Below are positions 1 through 7,048 of a DNA stretch of 13,029 bases, one piece after another. The translations under genes were made by a program, and so were the position numbers. Within the stretch, counting starts at the first letter, position 1. The number at the start of each line of letters is the position of its first letter. Origin of the DNA: Chitinophagaceae bacterium (GTDB taxonomy: Bacteria; Bacteroidota; Bacteroidia; Chitinophagales; Chitinophagaceae); contig JANXWM010000383.1 of NCBI GenBank assembly GCA_025351145.1, forward strand, positions 1 to 13,029, given 5' to 3'. The notes under the pieces are model-generated. The model worked only from the letters and a program-made list of their open reading frames with translations, did no database searches and was not told where the DNA came from.

Positions 1-156
1 TGACCGGCCATGCATGTGAAATTATTAAAATAATCTTTGAAACTGTAATAATTATTGGATGGTATGGTTTTCAGCTTCCATACTATACATGGTGCCTGGC
101 CAACATTAATACGCCTCTATATCCGCTTCAGATCAAAGCACAGTAAAGTTACAAAC

Positions 157-210
157 GTACAAGAGTGCGACGCAAGGGACGCATCATAGAATTACTTCGG
201 CCCGGTACAA
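157..210 (+). repeat. Dispersed intergenic repeat, copy 1
   Basis: The core GTACAAGAGTGCGACGCAAG (157-176) matches the consensus from the other copies at 19 of 20 positions. A less conserved middle and a GGCCCGG block (199-205) follow, at the place where other copies carry GCCGGGCCCA. The copy lies upstream of the DUF4271 gene, pointing towards it. Confidence 0.8.
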
Positions 211-248
211 AATATTTTAATAAAAACGGGTGATACAAAATGTACCAT

Positions 249-256
249 TATTTTTG
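249..256 (+). promoter_or_regulatory. Candidate Bacteroidota -7 promoter element for DUF4271-hemD
   Basis: TATTTTTG fits the Bacteroidota -7 consensus TAnnTTTG exactly and ends 17 bases before the TTG start of the DUF4271 gene, giving a short leader. No TTG or TTTG is visible 17-23 bases upstream as a -33 box, so this is a motif-level prediction. Confidence 0.4.
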
Positions 257-273
257 CGGCATTATCATTTTTA

Positions 274-1347
274 TTGAAACCTTTCTTAACCATACTTTTT
301 GCTTTATGCCTGCTGCAAAGCTTTGGGCAAACAGACAGCCTGCTGCAGCGACTGATTGACAGCGCCAAAACCCAGCAACAAATAAATAAACCTGTTCCGG
401 TTGTAAAAGATACCCAGAAGCCGGTAATTAAGCCGCCGGTTGTAAAAAAAGATACCATTACCAGCCTTACGGTTGTTCCTTTAGATTCGCTGGCAGCACA
501 ACGGGATACGCTGTTAAGTGATAGCCTTTTAACCGATTCGATCAGGACCGATACCGTGGCGATAGTGCCGGCAGTTATAATAAACAAGCCCCTTCGCTGG
601 CAGGATGATACTGCTTTTTTAAGTTTGCTCAGCTTCACGTTCAATCATTCAAAAAACATTTCTTTAATAAAAGACGGGGACATACATGCCCCCTGGCAAA
701 AGGATTTTTTATTTTACCTGCTGGTGTTAGTGGTTTTATTGTTAGCCATTATAAAGCAACTATTCCCTAAATATTTTCAAAGTCTTTTTAAGGTTTTGTT
801 CCAGGGGTCTTTTCGGCAGAAACAGACAAGGGAGCTGTTAATGCAGGAAACATTGCCTTCTTTATTAATGAATATATTATTCATTATCGTTGGCGGTTTA
901 TTTATAGCCCTGCTTGCAGACAATTATCATTGGCTTCCTGTTTCTTTGCCTAAACTTGCCTTATACAGTGTAACCATACTTGCACTTGTTTACATGTTAA
1001 AGTATATGGTAATACAGTTTACAGGATGGGCATTTCAGGTAAAGGAGCCAGCTTCAACTTATGGGTTTATTGTATTTCTCGTTAATAAAGTGATAGGCTT
1101 GCTGCTTCTCCCGCTGCTTTTTTTAATGGCTTTTTCTAATGGCAGCCTGCAGCAAATCACGATTACCGTTGCTGCGTGTGCAGTTATTTTTATGTTACTC
1201 TTCAGGTATATTATTTCATTAACGGTAATACGTAGTACGTTGAGTATACATCCTATACATTTTTTCGTTTATCTTTGCGCAGTTGAATTAGTACCCATGC
1301 TTATTATTTACAAGGTAGTATTCATTTATATTGGCAAAAGCGAATAA
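274..1347 (+). CDS. DUF4271 domain-containing membrane protein
   Basis: A 357-residue membrane protein whose biochemical role is unknown. Residues 1-19 form a signal peptide (MKPFLTILFALCLLQSFGQ). Residues ~20-130 are a periplasmic segment rich in Pro, Val and Asp-Thr/Ser. About six hydrophobic segments follow at ~144-163, 196-215, 226-247, 263-287, 293-316 and 329-352; this C-terminal block is the DUF4271 region. The start codon is TTG: no in-frame ATG lies upstream, and this start places the signal peptide exactly at the N-terminus. hemD begins 24 bases after the stop on the same strand, so the two are probably co-transcribed. From memory, DUF4271 genes commonly sit next to hemD in Bacteroidota, which suggests, but does not prove, a link to heme or porphyrin metabolism. 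The family call is fairly secure; the function is not. Confidence 0.85.
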   Translation: MKPFLTILFALCLLQSFGQTDSLLQRLIDSAKTQQQINKPVPVVKDTQKPVIKPPVVKKDTITSLTVVPLDSLAAQRDTLLSDSLLTDSIRTDTVAIVPAVIINKPLRWQDDTAFLSLLSFTFNHSKNISLIKDGDIHAPWQKDFLFYLLVLVVLLLAIIKQLFPKYFQSLFKVLFQGSFRQKQTRELLMQETLPSLLMNILFIIVGGLFIALLADNYHWLPVSLPKLALYSVTILALVYMLKYMVIQFTGWAFQVKEPASTYGFIVFLVNKVIGLLLLPLLFLMAFSNGSLQQITITVAACAVIFMLLFRYIISLTVIRSTLSIHPIHFFVYLCAVELVPMLIIYKVVFIYIGKSE

Positions 1348-1370
1348 TAAAAAAATCTCAGATCAACAGC

Positions 1371-2174
1371 ATGCTAAAGAACGGCGCCCAAAAATCTTCT
1401 GGCACTGCAATTGTAAAGCAGGCACGGAACATATTAATTACCCAGCCAAAGCCTGAAAGTGAAAAATCACCATATTTCGAGCTTGCCAGAAAATACAGTA
1501 TAGAGCTAACCTTTCACCCTTTCATCAGGCTGGAAGCAATTGCTGCACGTGATTTTCGTAAACAGAAGATAGATATTGTTTCTTATTCTGCCGTAATATT
1601 CACCAGCCGTAATGCTATTGATCATTTCTTCCGCATGAGCGATGAAATGAAAATCAATATCAGCCAGGACACAAAATACTTTTGTATTACTGAAGCGGTG
1701 GCCCTGTATCTTCAAAAATTTATTCTTTACAGAAAGAGAAAGGTTTTTTATGGTGCCGATGGTACCAATAAAAGCATGTTTGATGTAATTAATAAACATA
1801 AAGAAAATGAAAGGTTTCTTTATGTATGCAGCGAAAACCAGCAGGATAATGATATTGTGAACTGGCTTAAAAATAATCATTGCGGCTACCAGCTTGCTTT
1901 TATGTACCGCTCTGTAAGCAACAATGTAAAAGAAATAATGGATGAGGGGGATTTTGATATGATTTGTTTTTTTACACCAAGCGGTGTAAGGAGCCTGTTT
2001 GATAATTATCCTCAATTTGTACAAAACGGAACTCTGATTGGTGCTTTTGGAAACAACACCATTAAAGCAATTGAAGAAGCGGGATTAAATGTAGAAATAA
2101 AAGCACCGGCCCCGCAAAGCCCAAGCATGATTGCTGCACTGGATCATTTTTTATCGGCAGCTGTAAAAAAATAA
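1371..2174 (+). CDS. hemD: Uroporphyrinogen-III synthase (HemD)
   Basis: This 267-residue cytosolic enzyme would cyclise hydroxymethylbilane to uroporphyrinogen III, with inversion of ring D, in heme and siroheme synthesis. The family has few invariant residues. The sequence shows the Bacteroidota pattern: ILITQPKPESEKSPYF (21-36), AVIFTSRNAIDHFF (74-87) closing the first half-domain, FFTPSGVRSLF (200-210) and IGAFGNNT (223-230) in the second, and a C-terminal PQSPSMIAAL segment (248-257) typical of HemD. The length is normal (~250-270). The first ATG adds about 18 residues before the conserved ILITQP strand, and no better start is seen. It lies 23 bases downstream of the DUF4271 gene and is followed by a strong terminator at 2198-2228, so it is the last gene of the unit. 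No other heme genes are in the window. Confidence 0.88.
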   Translation: MLKNGAQKSSGTAIVKQARNILITQPKPESEKSPYFELARKYSIELTFHPFIRLEAIAARDFRKQKIDIVSYSAVIFTSRNAIDHFFRMSDEMKINISQDTKYFCITEAVALYLQKFILYRKRKVFYGADGTNKSMFDVINKHKENERFLYVCSENQQDNDIVNWLKNNHCGYQLAFMYRSVSNNVKEIMDEGDFDMICFFTPSGVRSLFDNYPQFVQNGTLIGAFGNNTIKAIEEAGLNVEIKAPAPQSPSMIAALDHFLSAAVKK

Positions 2175-2197
2175 AAACCTTTAGGGTTTAGAATAAT

Positions 2198-2228
2198 AAA
2201 AATCCCTCCGGCACAGGAGGGATTTTTT
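2198..2228 (+). terminator. Rho-independent terminator after hemD, possibly bidirectional
   Basis: The stem AAAAATCCCTCC (2198-2209) pairs with GGAGGGATTTTT (2216-2227) around the six-base loop GGCACA, giving seven G/C-rich pairs flanked by an A-run and a U-run. It begins 24 bases after the hemD stop. The A-run on the 5' side means the minus-strand transcript also ends in a U-run, so it could stop read-through from the convergent kbl gene too. Confidence 0.85.
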
Positions 2229-2272
2229 GTTTAATATCATTCCTTAGTCCATATTTTGCAGTTGGGTGTATT

Positions 2273-2356
2273 GGCTGTTAAAAGCTCAGTTATATTCTGC
2301 TGTACAAGTGTGCGACGCAAGGAACGATGCTAAAAGAACCGCTGTTTGGCTCAAAA
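2273..2356 (+). repeat. Dispersed intergenic repeat, copy 2, with 5' extension
   Basis: The core GTACAAGTGTGCGACGCAAG (2302-2321) is the consensus form. GAACGATGC follows, with a degraded distal block. Upstream, GGCTGTTAAAAGCTCA (2273-2288) matches the sequence before copy 4 (GGCTGTTGAAAGCTCA, 7740-7755), so the element probably extends about 30 bases 5' of the core in these copies. It lies between convergent hemD and kbl. Confidence 0.8.
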
Positions 2357-2387
2357 AAAGTCAACCGCCAAATTTGGGTTTAATCAG

Positions 2388-3575
2388 CTATTTCAATACG
2401 CCCAGCTCCTTGCCCACTTTTGTAAACGAGTCAATAGCTTTATTGAGATGTTGCTGTTCATGGGCTGCACTTAACTGCACACGAATCCTCGCAAGGCCTT
2501 TTGCCACTACGGGGAAAAAGAAACCAATTACATAAACGCCTTCTTCTAACAATTTTGCAGCAAAGGTTTGTGCAACTACGGCATCGTAGAGCATAATGGG
2601 AACGATGGGATGGTCGCCGGGTTTTATATCAAAACCTGCTTCTGTCATTTTTTTGCGAAAATACCTTGTATTGTGTTCAAGCCTGTCGCGCAGTTCTGTT
2701 GTTTCGGTAAGCATATCCAGCACAGCAATAGAAGCTCCGGTAATACTTGGTGCCAGCGTGTTGGAGAAAAGGTATGGTCTGCTGCGCTGCCTTAATATTT
2801 CAATAATTTCTTTTCTGCCGCTTGTAAATCCACCACTTGCCCCGCCCAATGCCTTACCCAGTGTGCCGGTAATAATATCTATTCTTCCCATTACCCCGCG
2901 GTATTCGTGTGTGCCCCTGCCGGTTTTACCAAGAAAGCCCGAAGAGTGGCATTCATCAATCATAACAATCGCATCATAAGCATCTGCCAGGTCGCAGATT
3001 TTATCAAGTTGTGCAATGGTTCCATCCATGCTGAAAGACCCGTCAGTAACAATGATCCTGCTTCTGCAACCGGCACTTTCTTTAAGTTTAGCTTCAAGGT
3101 CTTCCATATTGTTGTGCTCATAGCGGTAGCGCTGTGCTTTGCACAAACGAACACCATCAATAATAGAAGCGTGATTAAGTGCATCACTTATTATAGCATC
3201 CTGTTCATTAAACAAAGGTTCAAACACACCGCCGTTTGCATCGAATGCAGCGGCGTACAAAATCGTATCTTCTGTGCCAAGGAACTGAGCAAGTTTTTGT
3301 TCAAGCTCTTTATGAATATCCTGTGTGCCGCAGATAAAACGCACACTGCTCATACCATAACCGTGCGTGTCGATTGCTTTGTGTGCAGCTTCAATCACTT
3401 TCGGGTGCGATGATAAACCAAGGTAATTATTGGCGCAAAAATTAAGCACTGTTTTACCATTTACCGTAATTTCCGGGCCCTGCTCGCTGGTAATAATCCG
3501 TTCTTTTTTAAACAACCCGGCAAGCTCAATTTCTTTTACTTCGGCACCAATGCGGCTTACAAATTTTTCATTCAT
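2388..3575 (-). CDS. kbl: 2-amino-3-ketobutyrate CoA ligase (glycine C-acetyltransferase)
   Basis: This PLP enzyme cleaves 2-amino-3-oxobutyrate with CoA to glycine and acetyl-CoA, the second step of threonine catabolism via threonine dehydrogenase. It belongs to the alpha-oxoamine synthase family. Counting from the chosen ATG, conserved features are NNYLGLSSHP (49-58), GYGMSSVRFICGTQDIHKEL (72-91), the substrate/PLP His in NHAS (134-137), the cofactor Asp in MIDECHSSGF (205-214) and the Schiff-base Lys241 in GTLGKALGG (237-245). The C-terminal RIRVQLSAAH segment is also typical. YGMSSVRFICGTQDIH favours Kbl over BioF, HemA or serine palmitoyltransferase. A TTG three codons upstream (3584) is possible, but the ATG at 3575 gives the usual ~395 residues. 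It is transcribed alone, convergent with hemD. No threonine dehydrogenase gene is in the window. Confidence 0.92.
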   Translation of the reverse strand: MNEKFVSRIGAEVKEIELAGLFKKERIITSEQGPEITVNGKTVLNFCANNYLGLSSHPKVIEAAHKAIDTHGYGMSSVRFICGTQDIHKELEQKLAQFLGTEDTILYAAAFDANGGVFEPLFNEQDAIISDALNHASIIDGVRLCKAQRYRYEHNNMEDLEAKLKESAGCRSRIIVTDGSFSMDGTIAQLDKICDLADAYDAIVMIDECHSSGFLGKTGRGTHEYRGVMGRIDIITGTLGKALGGASGGFTSGRKEIIEILRQRSRPYLFSNTLAPSITGASIAVLDMLTETTELRDRLEHNTRYFRKKMTEAGFDIKPGDHPIVPIMLYDAVVAQTFAAKLLEEGVYVIGFFFPVVAKGLARIRVQLSAAHEQQHLNKAIDSFTKVGKELGVLK

Positions 3576-3595
3576 GGCAGGCAATTTTATAAGAA

Positions 3596-3603
3596 CAAAG
3601 ATA
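3596..3603 (-). promoter_or_regulatory. Candidate -7 promoter element for kbl
   Basis: Read on the minus strand this is TATCTTTG, an exact match to TAnnTTTG, ending 20 bases before the kbl ATG. The -33 region has no TTG. It is occupied instead by the heptamer array at 3614-3648. Confidence 0.45.
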
Positions 3604-3613
3604 GGAGAGCGGG

Positions 3614-3648
3614 TTTAGAGTTTGTAGTTTACAGTTAGTAGTTTATGA
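3614..3648. repeat. Tandem heptamer array upstream of kbl
   Basis: Five consecutive 7-base units are in perfect register: TTTAGAG, TTTGTAG, TTTACAG, TTAGTAG, TTTATGA, a consensus of roughly TTTRNAG. On the minus strand the array reads as CTNNAAA heptads directly upstream of the kbl -7 element, covering the position where a -33 box would be. Confidence 0.6.
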
Positions 3649-3651
3649 TAT

Positions 3652-3710
3652 TATTGAACAGGCTGCAGGTTTTCATGGCATCGCCGGTTGTGTCACTCAC
3701 TTATACGTTC
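3652..3710 (-). repeat. Dispersed intergenic repeat, diverged copy
   Basis: GTTGTGTCACTCACTTATAC (3687-3706) matches the reverse complement of the core (CTTGCGTCGCACACTTGTAC) at 15 of 20 positions. The flank supports homology: read on the minus strand, the bases after the core are CGATGCCATGAAAACCT, close to CGATGCTATGAAAAACCT in the copy before gatB. The distal GC block is largely lost (GCAGCCTGTTCA). Confidence 0.55.
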
Positions 3711-3817
3711 AGAAATTTGGGCGGCTTTTTCCTAAGCGTAGTAAAAATTATACCAGCAATCTAAAGTATTCTTTAACAGAATCTTCAAAATGAAAAGTCT
3801 CTATCAGGCAAAATGAG

Positions 3818-5602
3818 TCATTTATTTTTTGGTCTTGTGCTATTACCTACCGTGCTGATGTACCTGCTTCTTATACAATCAATCACCGCAGAAGGCACAT
3901 CGTTGTTTATATTATAGAATTTTTCTGTTGTAATTCTTTCACCACTGTAAATAAATTCAATCCTGTGACAGTTGTAGGTAGAATCATTGAGTTTTATAAT
4001 TGCATTTACTGGATATTGGTTAGTGTCAAAGTATTCAAGTGATGTTATGCGGTTTGTTGTATCGAAATAATATTTAATAGCATGATAGTTTTTTACATAG
4101 CCCTTTATTTTCAATAATACTGCTGTATCCCCGTCAAAAAAACTTCTTTCGGAAATAAGCCCATTTGTGTTGTAAGTAATTATCTGCCGTGAATAGCCAT
4201 TTTCGCTTGTAGTGAAGTTATCCTCGGTGTCCAAGTATGTGTATTCCGTGGGCCTTCCATCATTGTTATAGCTTATGAGTTGTGCGTGGTAACCATTCCA
4301 CCTTGTCATTCTTTCATGTTCATCTGACCAGTATGAAACAGACAATTTCCTGCCATAATTATCATACCTGTATTTAATTATATTTACCCTGTCAAAATTA
4401 TCGCGACATGGATAGTCCTGCGTGTTAAAAAAGCTTTTTTCAACAATCTTGCCCACACTGTCTCTTCCGTAAACATATTTATGTACACCTTGATCATCAG
4501 AAACAGGTTGATGGAGTGCATCAAAATACGAAACACTTGTTATCATCCCATCCTGAGAATAGCTATAGCTAATCCTTTGAATTCCCTCATGATTATTTGC
4601 CGGTTGATCTTTTATATCATAATAAGTCTCTTCTATTTCGTTTGATGCGCTGTCGTATTTGTGCTTAGTTATTGCAATGCCATCTCCGGTTTCTGAAGAG
4701 GCGGTAATATTATTCATATTATCAAAGCTGGTTTCGCTAACCTGAAAACCATTTTTAAATTCAAAAGCGGTTTTTGCAACACCGTACACATTATTTGCTA
4801 ATTGTAGATCCAATCCAAATAATTCTGCTTGAACCTTATTATCATTTGAATCATATTCCCTCTTTACTGTAAAAACTCCAAAGCGATCTAATACAGGTTC
4901 ATTGTTCAAACCAAAATAAGCTTCCGACAACTTGTTGCCATTCTCATCATAATCAAATATTTCTTTATGGAAATCATGATTTTTTTGTAGAGCAGGCCTT
5001 TCGTTAATATCAAAAAAATCGACTTGTTCAATAAAGGAAAACCTGTTATTGTCTGAAAGCCTGTTATAACGTATTAAGGCAGCACCATTTGCGCAGGTGC
5101 AGGCATTACCTGAATCTGAATAATACATCATTTCTATTAGTAAGTCATTCTTGTATTTATATTTTATTTTTTTGCAGGGCAAGTATGCATTTTCGCCATA
5201 TGTTTTTTTTTCAACAAAAAATTCACCATCCCCACAAGGCGTAAAATCAAAAGTCGAATATTCCTCGCCCCATCGATTAGCTTCTATAATCCTGCTAACC
5301 ATTCCATTTTTAAAATGAATCTTTGTTCTGTTGGTTAATATACCTGCCGGATTAAACTCTTCTGCCAGAGTTAAACTGTCGTTTATTTCTGATATCTTGT
5401 AATATGTACGATTAGTTGTATTTCTTAGTTTACCAATTCCATATACTTTCCTTGGGGCGAAATTCCAGTCTTTGAATACTTCATCAGATTTGATTGTACT
5501 ATTTTTTTCTTGGCCGTAACTATTAGTACTAAAACCAGTTACTAATAAAAACAAAGTTTGAAAAAGAATTAAAGTCAGAGTTTCAGGGAATTTATTTGTC
5601 AT
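3818..5602 (-). CDS. Secreted protein with ~32-residue YD-like repeats
   Basis: A 594-residue protein of unknown function. Residues 1-30 form a signal peptide (hydrophobic ~8-23, SYGQ near the cleavage site) with no lipobox cysteine, so it is probably periplasmic or exported. From ~196 to ~575 it consists of about eleven tandem ~32-residue units beginning with an aromatic-aromatic-Asp/Gly motif (FFD, YFG, YYD, YFD). Many units follow with a Pro, a central Gly, an aromatic strand ending in YD or YN, then GxxxxExx before the next unit. Examples are YDENGNKLSEAYFG (218-231) and YDSASNEIEETYYD. This resembles RHS/YD-type and related beta-strand repeats, but no RHS core, toxin domain, kinase or protease domain is visible. 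It is noticeably more A/T-rich than its neighbours. It is monocistronic and has no recognisable -7 element. Binding or structural roles are possible, but I cannot assign one. Confidence 0.85.
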   Translation of the reverse strand: MTNKFPETLTLILFQTLFLLVTGFSTNSYGQEKNSTIKSDEVFKDWNFAPRKVYGIGKLRNTTNRTYYKISEINDSLTLAEEFNPAGILTNRTKIHFKNGMVSRIIEANRWGEEYSTFDFTPCGDGEFFVEKKTYGENAYLPCKKIKYKYKNDLLIEMMYYSDSGNACTCANGAALIRYNRLSDNNRFSFIEQVDFFDINERPALQKNHDFHKEIFDYDENGNKLSEAYFGLNNEPVLDRFGVFTVKREYDSNDNKVQAELFGLDLQLANNVYGVAKTAFEFKNGFQVSETSFDNMNNITASSETGDGIAITKHKYDSASNEIEETYYDIKDQPANNHEGIQRISYSYSQDGMITSVSYFDALHQPVSDDQGVHKYVYGRDSVGKIVEKSFFNTQDYPCRDNFDRVNIIKYRYDNYGRKLSVSYWSDEHERMTRWNGYHAQLISYNNDGRPTEYTYLDTEDNFTTSENGYSRQIITYNTNGLISERSFFDGDTAVLLKIKGYVKNYHAIKYYFDTTNRITSLEYFDTNQYPVNAIIKLNDSTYNCHRIEFIYSGERITTEKFYNINNDVPSAVIDCIRSRYISTVGNSTRPKNK

Positions 5603-5950
5603 AAAGTTTATTTAAGCTTGGCTAGAAAAATTAAATATAACTGTTTAGCTCATGGTTTTGACTTTATTGAAACTCTCTCTTCAACATTTCCTTCTAATTA
5701 TTTAGGGTAAAGAGATATATTTTTTCAATAACTTTTATAATTCATGTTGACAGCCTGTAAAATTATTCGATTGATGGAATATTATTAAATAATAATCTAA
5801 TAGTACAAGTGCGTGACGCAAGTAAAGCTTCATAACAATTCTTCAGACCGGCTAATCATGTATCAATACTGTGCGGCTATTTTATTTTTTCTTTATTAAT
5901 GCTTTTAGCTGAACAATATAAATATCCGCCTTTGTAAACACGGTATTGTC
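5603..5950. other. AT-rich non-coding spacer
   Basis: A 348-base spacer between the start of the repeat-protein gene and the stop of the amidotransferase gene. It is very AT-rich, with no plausible ORF, tRNA or strong terminator. The only recognisable element is a copy of the dispersed repeat at 5803-5856. The promoter of the repeat-protein gene should lie at 5603-5700, but I find no TAnnTTTG match on the minus strand. Confidence 0.6.
5803..5856 (+). repeat. Dispersed intergenic repeat, copy 3
   Basis: The core GTACAAGTGCGTGACGCAAG (5803-5822) matches the consensus at 18 of 20 positions, with both changes in the central TGTGCG part. It is followed by TAAAGCTTCAT, also found in the left arm of the gatB inverted pair, and by a degenerate distal block, GACCGGCTA. 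Confidence 0.75.
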
Positions 5951-6649
5951 TTAAACACCTAAGAAATTATCGAGCAAAAGAAAGATATCTTTTTTATTTT
6001 GATCCAGGTAATGCAGGTTATTTTTTATTTGTTCTTCAGTTTGAATATAAGTTCCTTTTTCGTTTAATTCAGTTCCTTCATGTATCAGCATCTGTTCGAC
6101 TATTTCTTTATTCATTTCTAAATGAAACTGTAAGGCGAGTACATTGTTACCAATAACAAATGCCTGGTTTTTGTATGCAGCGGAAGAAGCGATAGCCACA
6201 GCGTCATCGGGCAAATCGAATGTATCGCCATGCCATTGAAACACCATAGTACTTTTTGTAAAATGATTGAATAAATTTTGCTGTAATGCATCTGCAGTAA
6301 AGGTTACGGGGAAAAAGCCAATCTCTGTTTCCGGGCCTTTATATACTTTTTTGCCAAGCGCAGCGGCAATTAATTGCGAGCCCAAACAAATGCCCATTAT
6401 TTTTTTGCCGTCATCAATTGCTTTCTTTATAAAGCGCTTTTCTTCCTGTAAGAATGGAAATTTTTCTTCTTCATCAACATTAAAAGGGCCGCCAAGCACC
6501 AGTAAAAAATCGAATGCATCTGATGGAGGCAATGTATATCCCTCTTCGAAAAAATTGGTATAGCAAATGCACGTAGCATGTTGCTTTACCCATTCTAAAA
6601 TTGTTCCCGCTGTTTCAAACGAAACGTGCTGAAGGCAATGAATACGCAT
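5951..6649 (-). CDS. Type 1 glutamine amidotransferase-like protein
   Basis: A 232-residue stand-alone class-I GATase domain of the GMP-synthase-like kind. The catalytic Cys88 sits in GICLGSQLIAAALG (86-99), and the catalytic His176/Glu178 pair in LQFHLE (173-178). LVLGGP (50-55) forms the oxyanion side of the site, and QWHGD (138-142) is also conserved. The triad is intact, so glutaminase activity, or gamma-glutamyl hydrolase-like activity on another amide substrate, is possible. The length is normal for stand-alone members (~230-240), and no synthetase domain is attached. It starts 14 bases after the stop of the ACT-domain gene and is the last gene of the gpx-ACT-GATase operon. The substrate cannot be deduced; the family name is secure. 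Confidence 0.88.
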   Translation of the reverse strand: MRIHCLQHVSFETAGTILEWVKQHATCICYTNFFEEGYTLPPSDAFDFLLVLGGPFNVDEEEKFPFLQEEKRFIKKAIDDGKKIMGICLGSQLIAAALGKKVYKGPETEIGFFPVTFTADALQQNLFNHFTKSTMVFQWHGDTFDLPDDAVAIASSAAYKNQAFVIGNNVLALQFHLEMNKEIVEQMLIHEGTELNEKGTYIQTEEQIKNNLHYLDQNKKDIFLLLDNFLGV

Positions 6650-6663
6650 GCAGTAAAATATTT

Positions 6664-7044
6664 TTATTCAACGATAAATCCTGCTTTCTCAAGTGCTTCT
6701 TTTGCAATCACTAATTTTTCTTCTTTCGCCATTATATAGTCTGTATCAAAAGTAGCGATTACACAAAGGTTTACCCCTGCCTCTGCAAGCGGTTGAGAAA
6801 ATTTTGCAGTAATGCCTGTAAGCGAAAGGTTAAGCACGGCATCTATTCGCAGCAACTTCCACCCATCATTATTTCGGATTGGTGATGGGACAAACTTCGT
6901 TTCACAAATGATTGATGATTCTGTTTCTGTTTTTGAGATTGTATAAAACGATGAATCAAAAACCCATGAAGGCAATGCATCATTATGGTTTAACCTGCAT
7001 AAAGAATAATTGCCTGCAAGGATGATAAATTTTAATTGCTGCAT
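6664..7044 (-). CDS. ACT domain-containing protein (CASTOR/ACT_7-like)
   Basis: A small cytosolic protein of 126 residues. Residues ~62-123 (WKLLRIDAVLNLSLTGITAK, then FSQPLAEAGVNLCVIATF and a C-terminal helix ending in ALEKAGF) have the beta-alpha-beta-beta-alpha-beta pattern of an ACT_7-type ligand-binding domain. The N-terminal half resembles the partner domain found in CASTOR-like amino-acid sensors. Members of this group are thought to bind amino acids or related small molecules; no catalytic residues are evident. The gene starts only 4 bases after the glutathione peroxidase stop and is followed 14 bases later by the amidotransferase, so all three are almost certainly co-transcribed. What ligand it binds, and whether it regulates its neighbours, is unknown. 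Confidence 0.8.
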   Translation of the reverse strand: MQQLKFIILAGNYSLCRLNHNDALPSWVFDSSFYTISKTETESSIICETKFVPSPIRNNDGWKLLRIDAVLNLSLTGITAKFSQPLAEAGVNLCVIATFDTDYIMAKEEKLVIAKEALEKAGFIVE

Positions 7045-7048
7045 ATTG

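Larger units (their letters stand above)
1..273. other. Non-coding leader region upstream of the DUF4271 gene
   Basis: No credible coding region is visible here. The first ~150 bases are AT-rich. They contain a weak hairpin with arms GTATGG (62-67) and CCATAC (78-83) around a 10-base loop, and no obvious U-tract follows it. The right half holds one copy of the dispersed GTACAAG...GACGCAAG repeat (157-210) and a candidate promoter element just before the gene. The gene to the left of the window cannot be identified from this end. Confidence 0.5.

Noticed and set aside
192..644. A 150-codon minus-strand frame opposite the DUF4271 start
   Set aside because: Antisense to the signal peptide and linker of the DUF4271 gene; Ser/Thr-rich composition is the reflection of the Asp/Thr-rich linker.
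1506..2024. A 172-codon minus-strand frame opposite hemD
   Set aside because: Complement of a recognised gene, with no independent support.
2345..2373. TTTGGC...GCCAAA inverted repeat as a kbl terminator
   Set aside because: Only 6 bp of stem with a 17-base loop and no U-tract after it on the minus strand; the structure at 2198-2228 is a far better terminator.
2266..2535. An 89-codon plus-strand reading frame beginning in repeat copy 2 and running into kbl
   Set aside because: Its first part is translated repeat and the rest is antisense to the C-terminus of kbl.
3818..5602. RHS/polymorphic toxin identity for the repeat protein
   Set aside because: The YD-like units are present, but there is no RHS core motif, no C-terminal toxin domain, no immunity gene next to it, and the protein is much shorter than RHS toxins.
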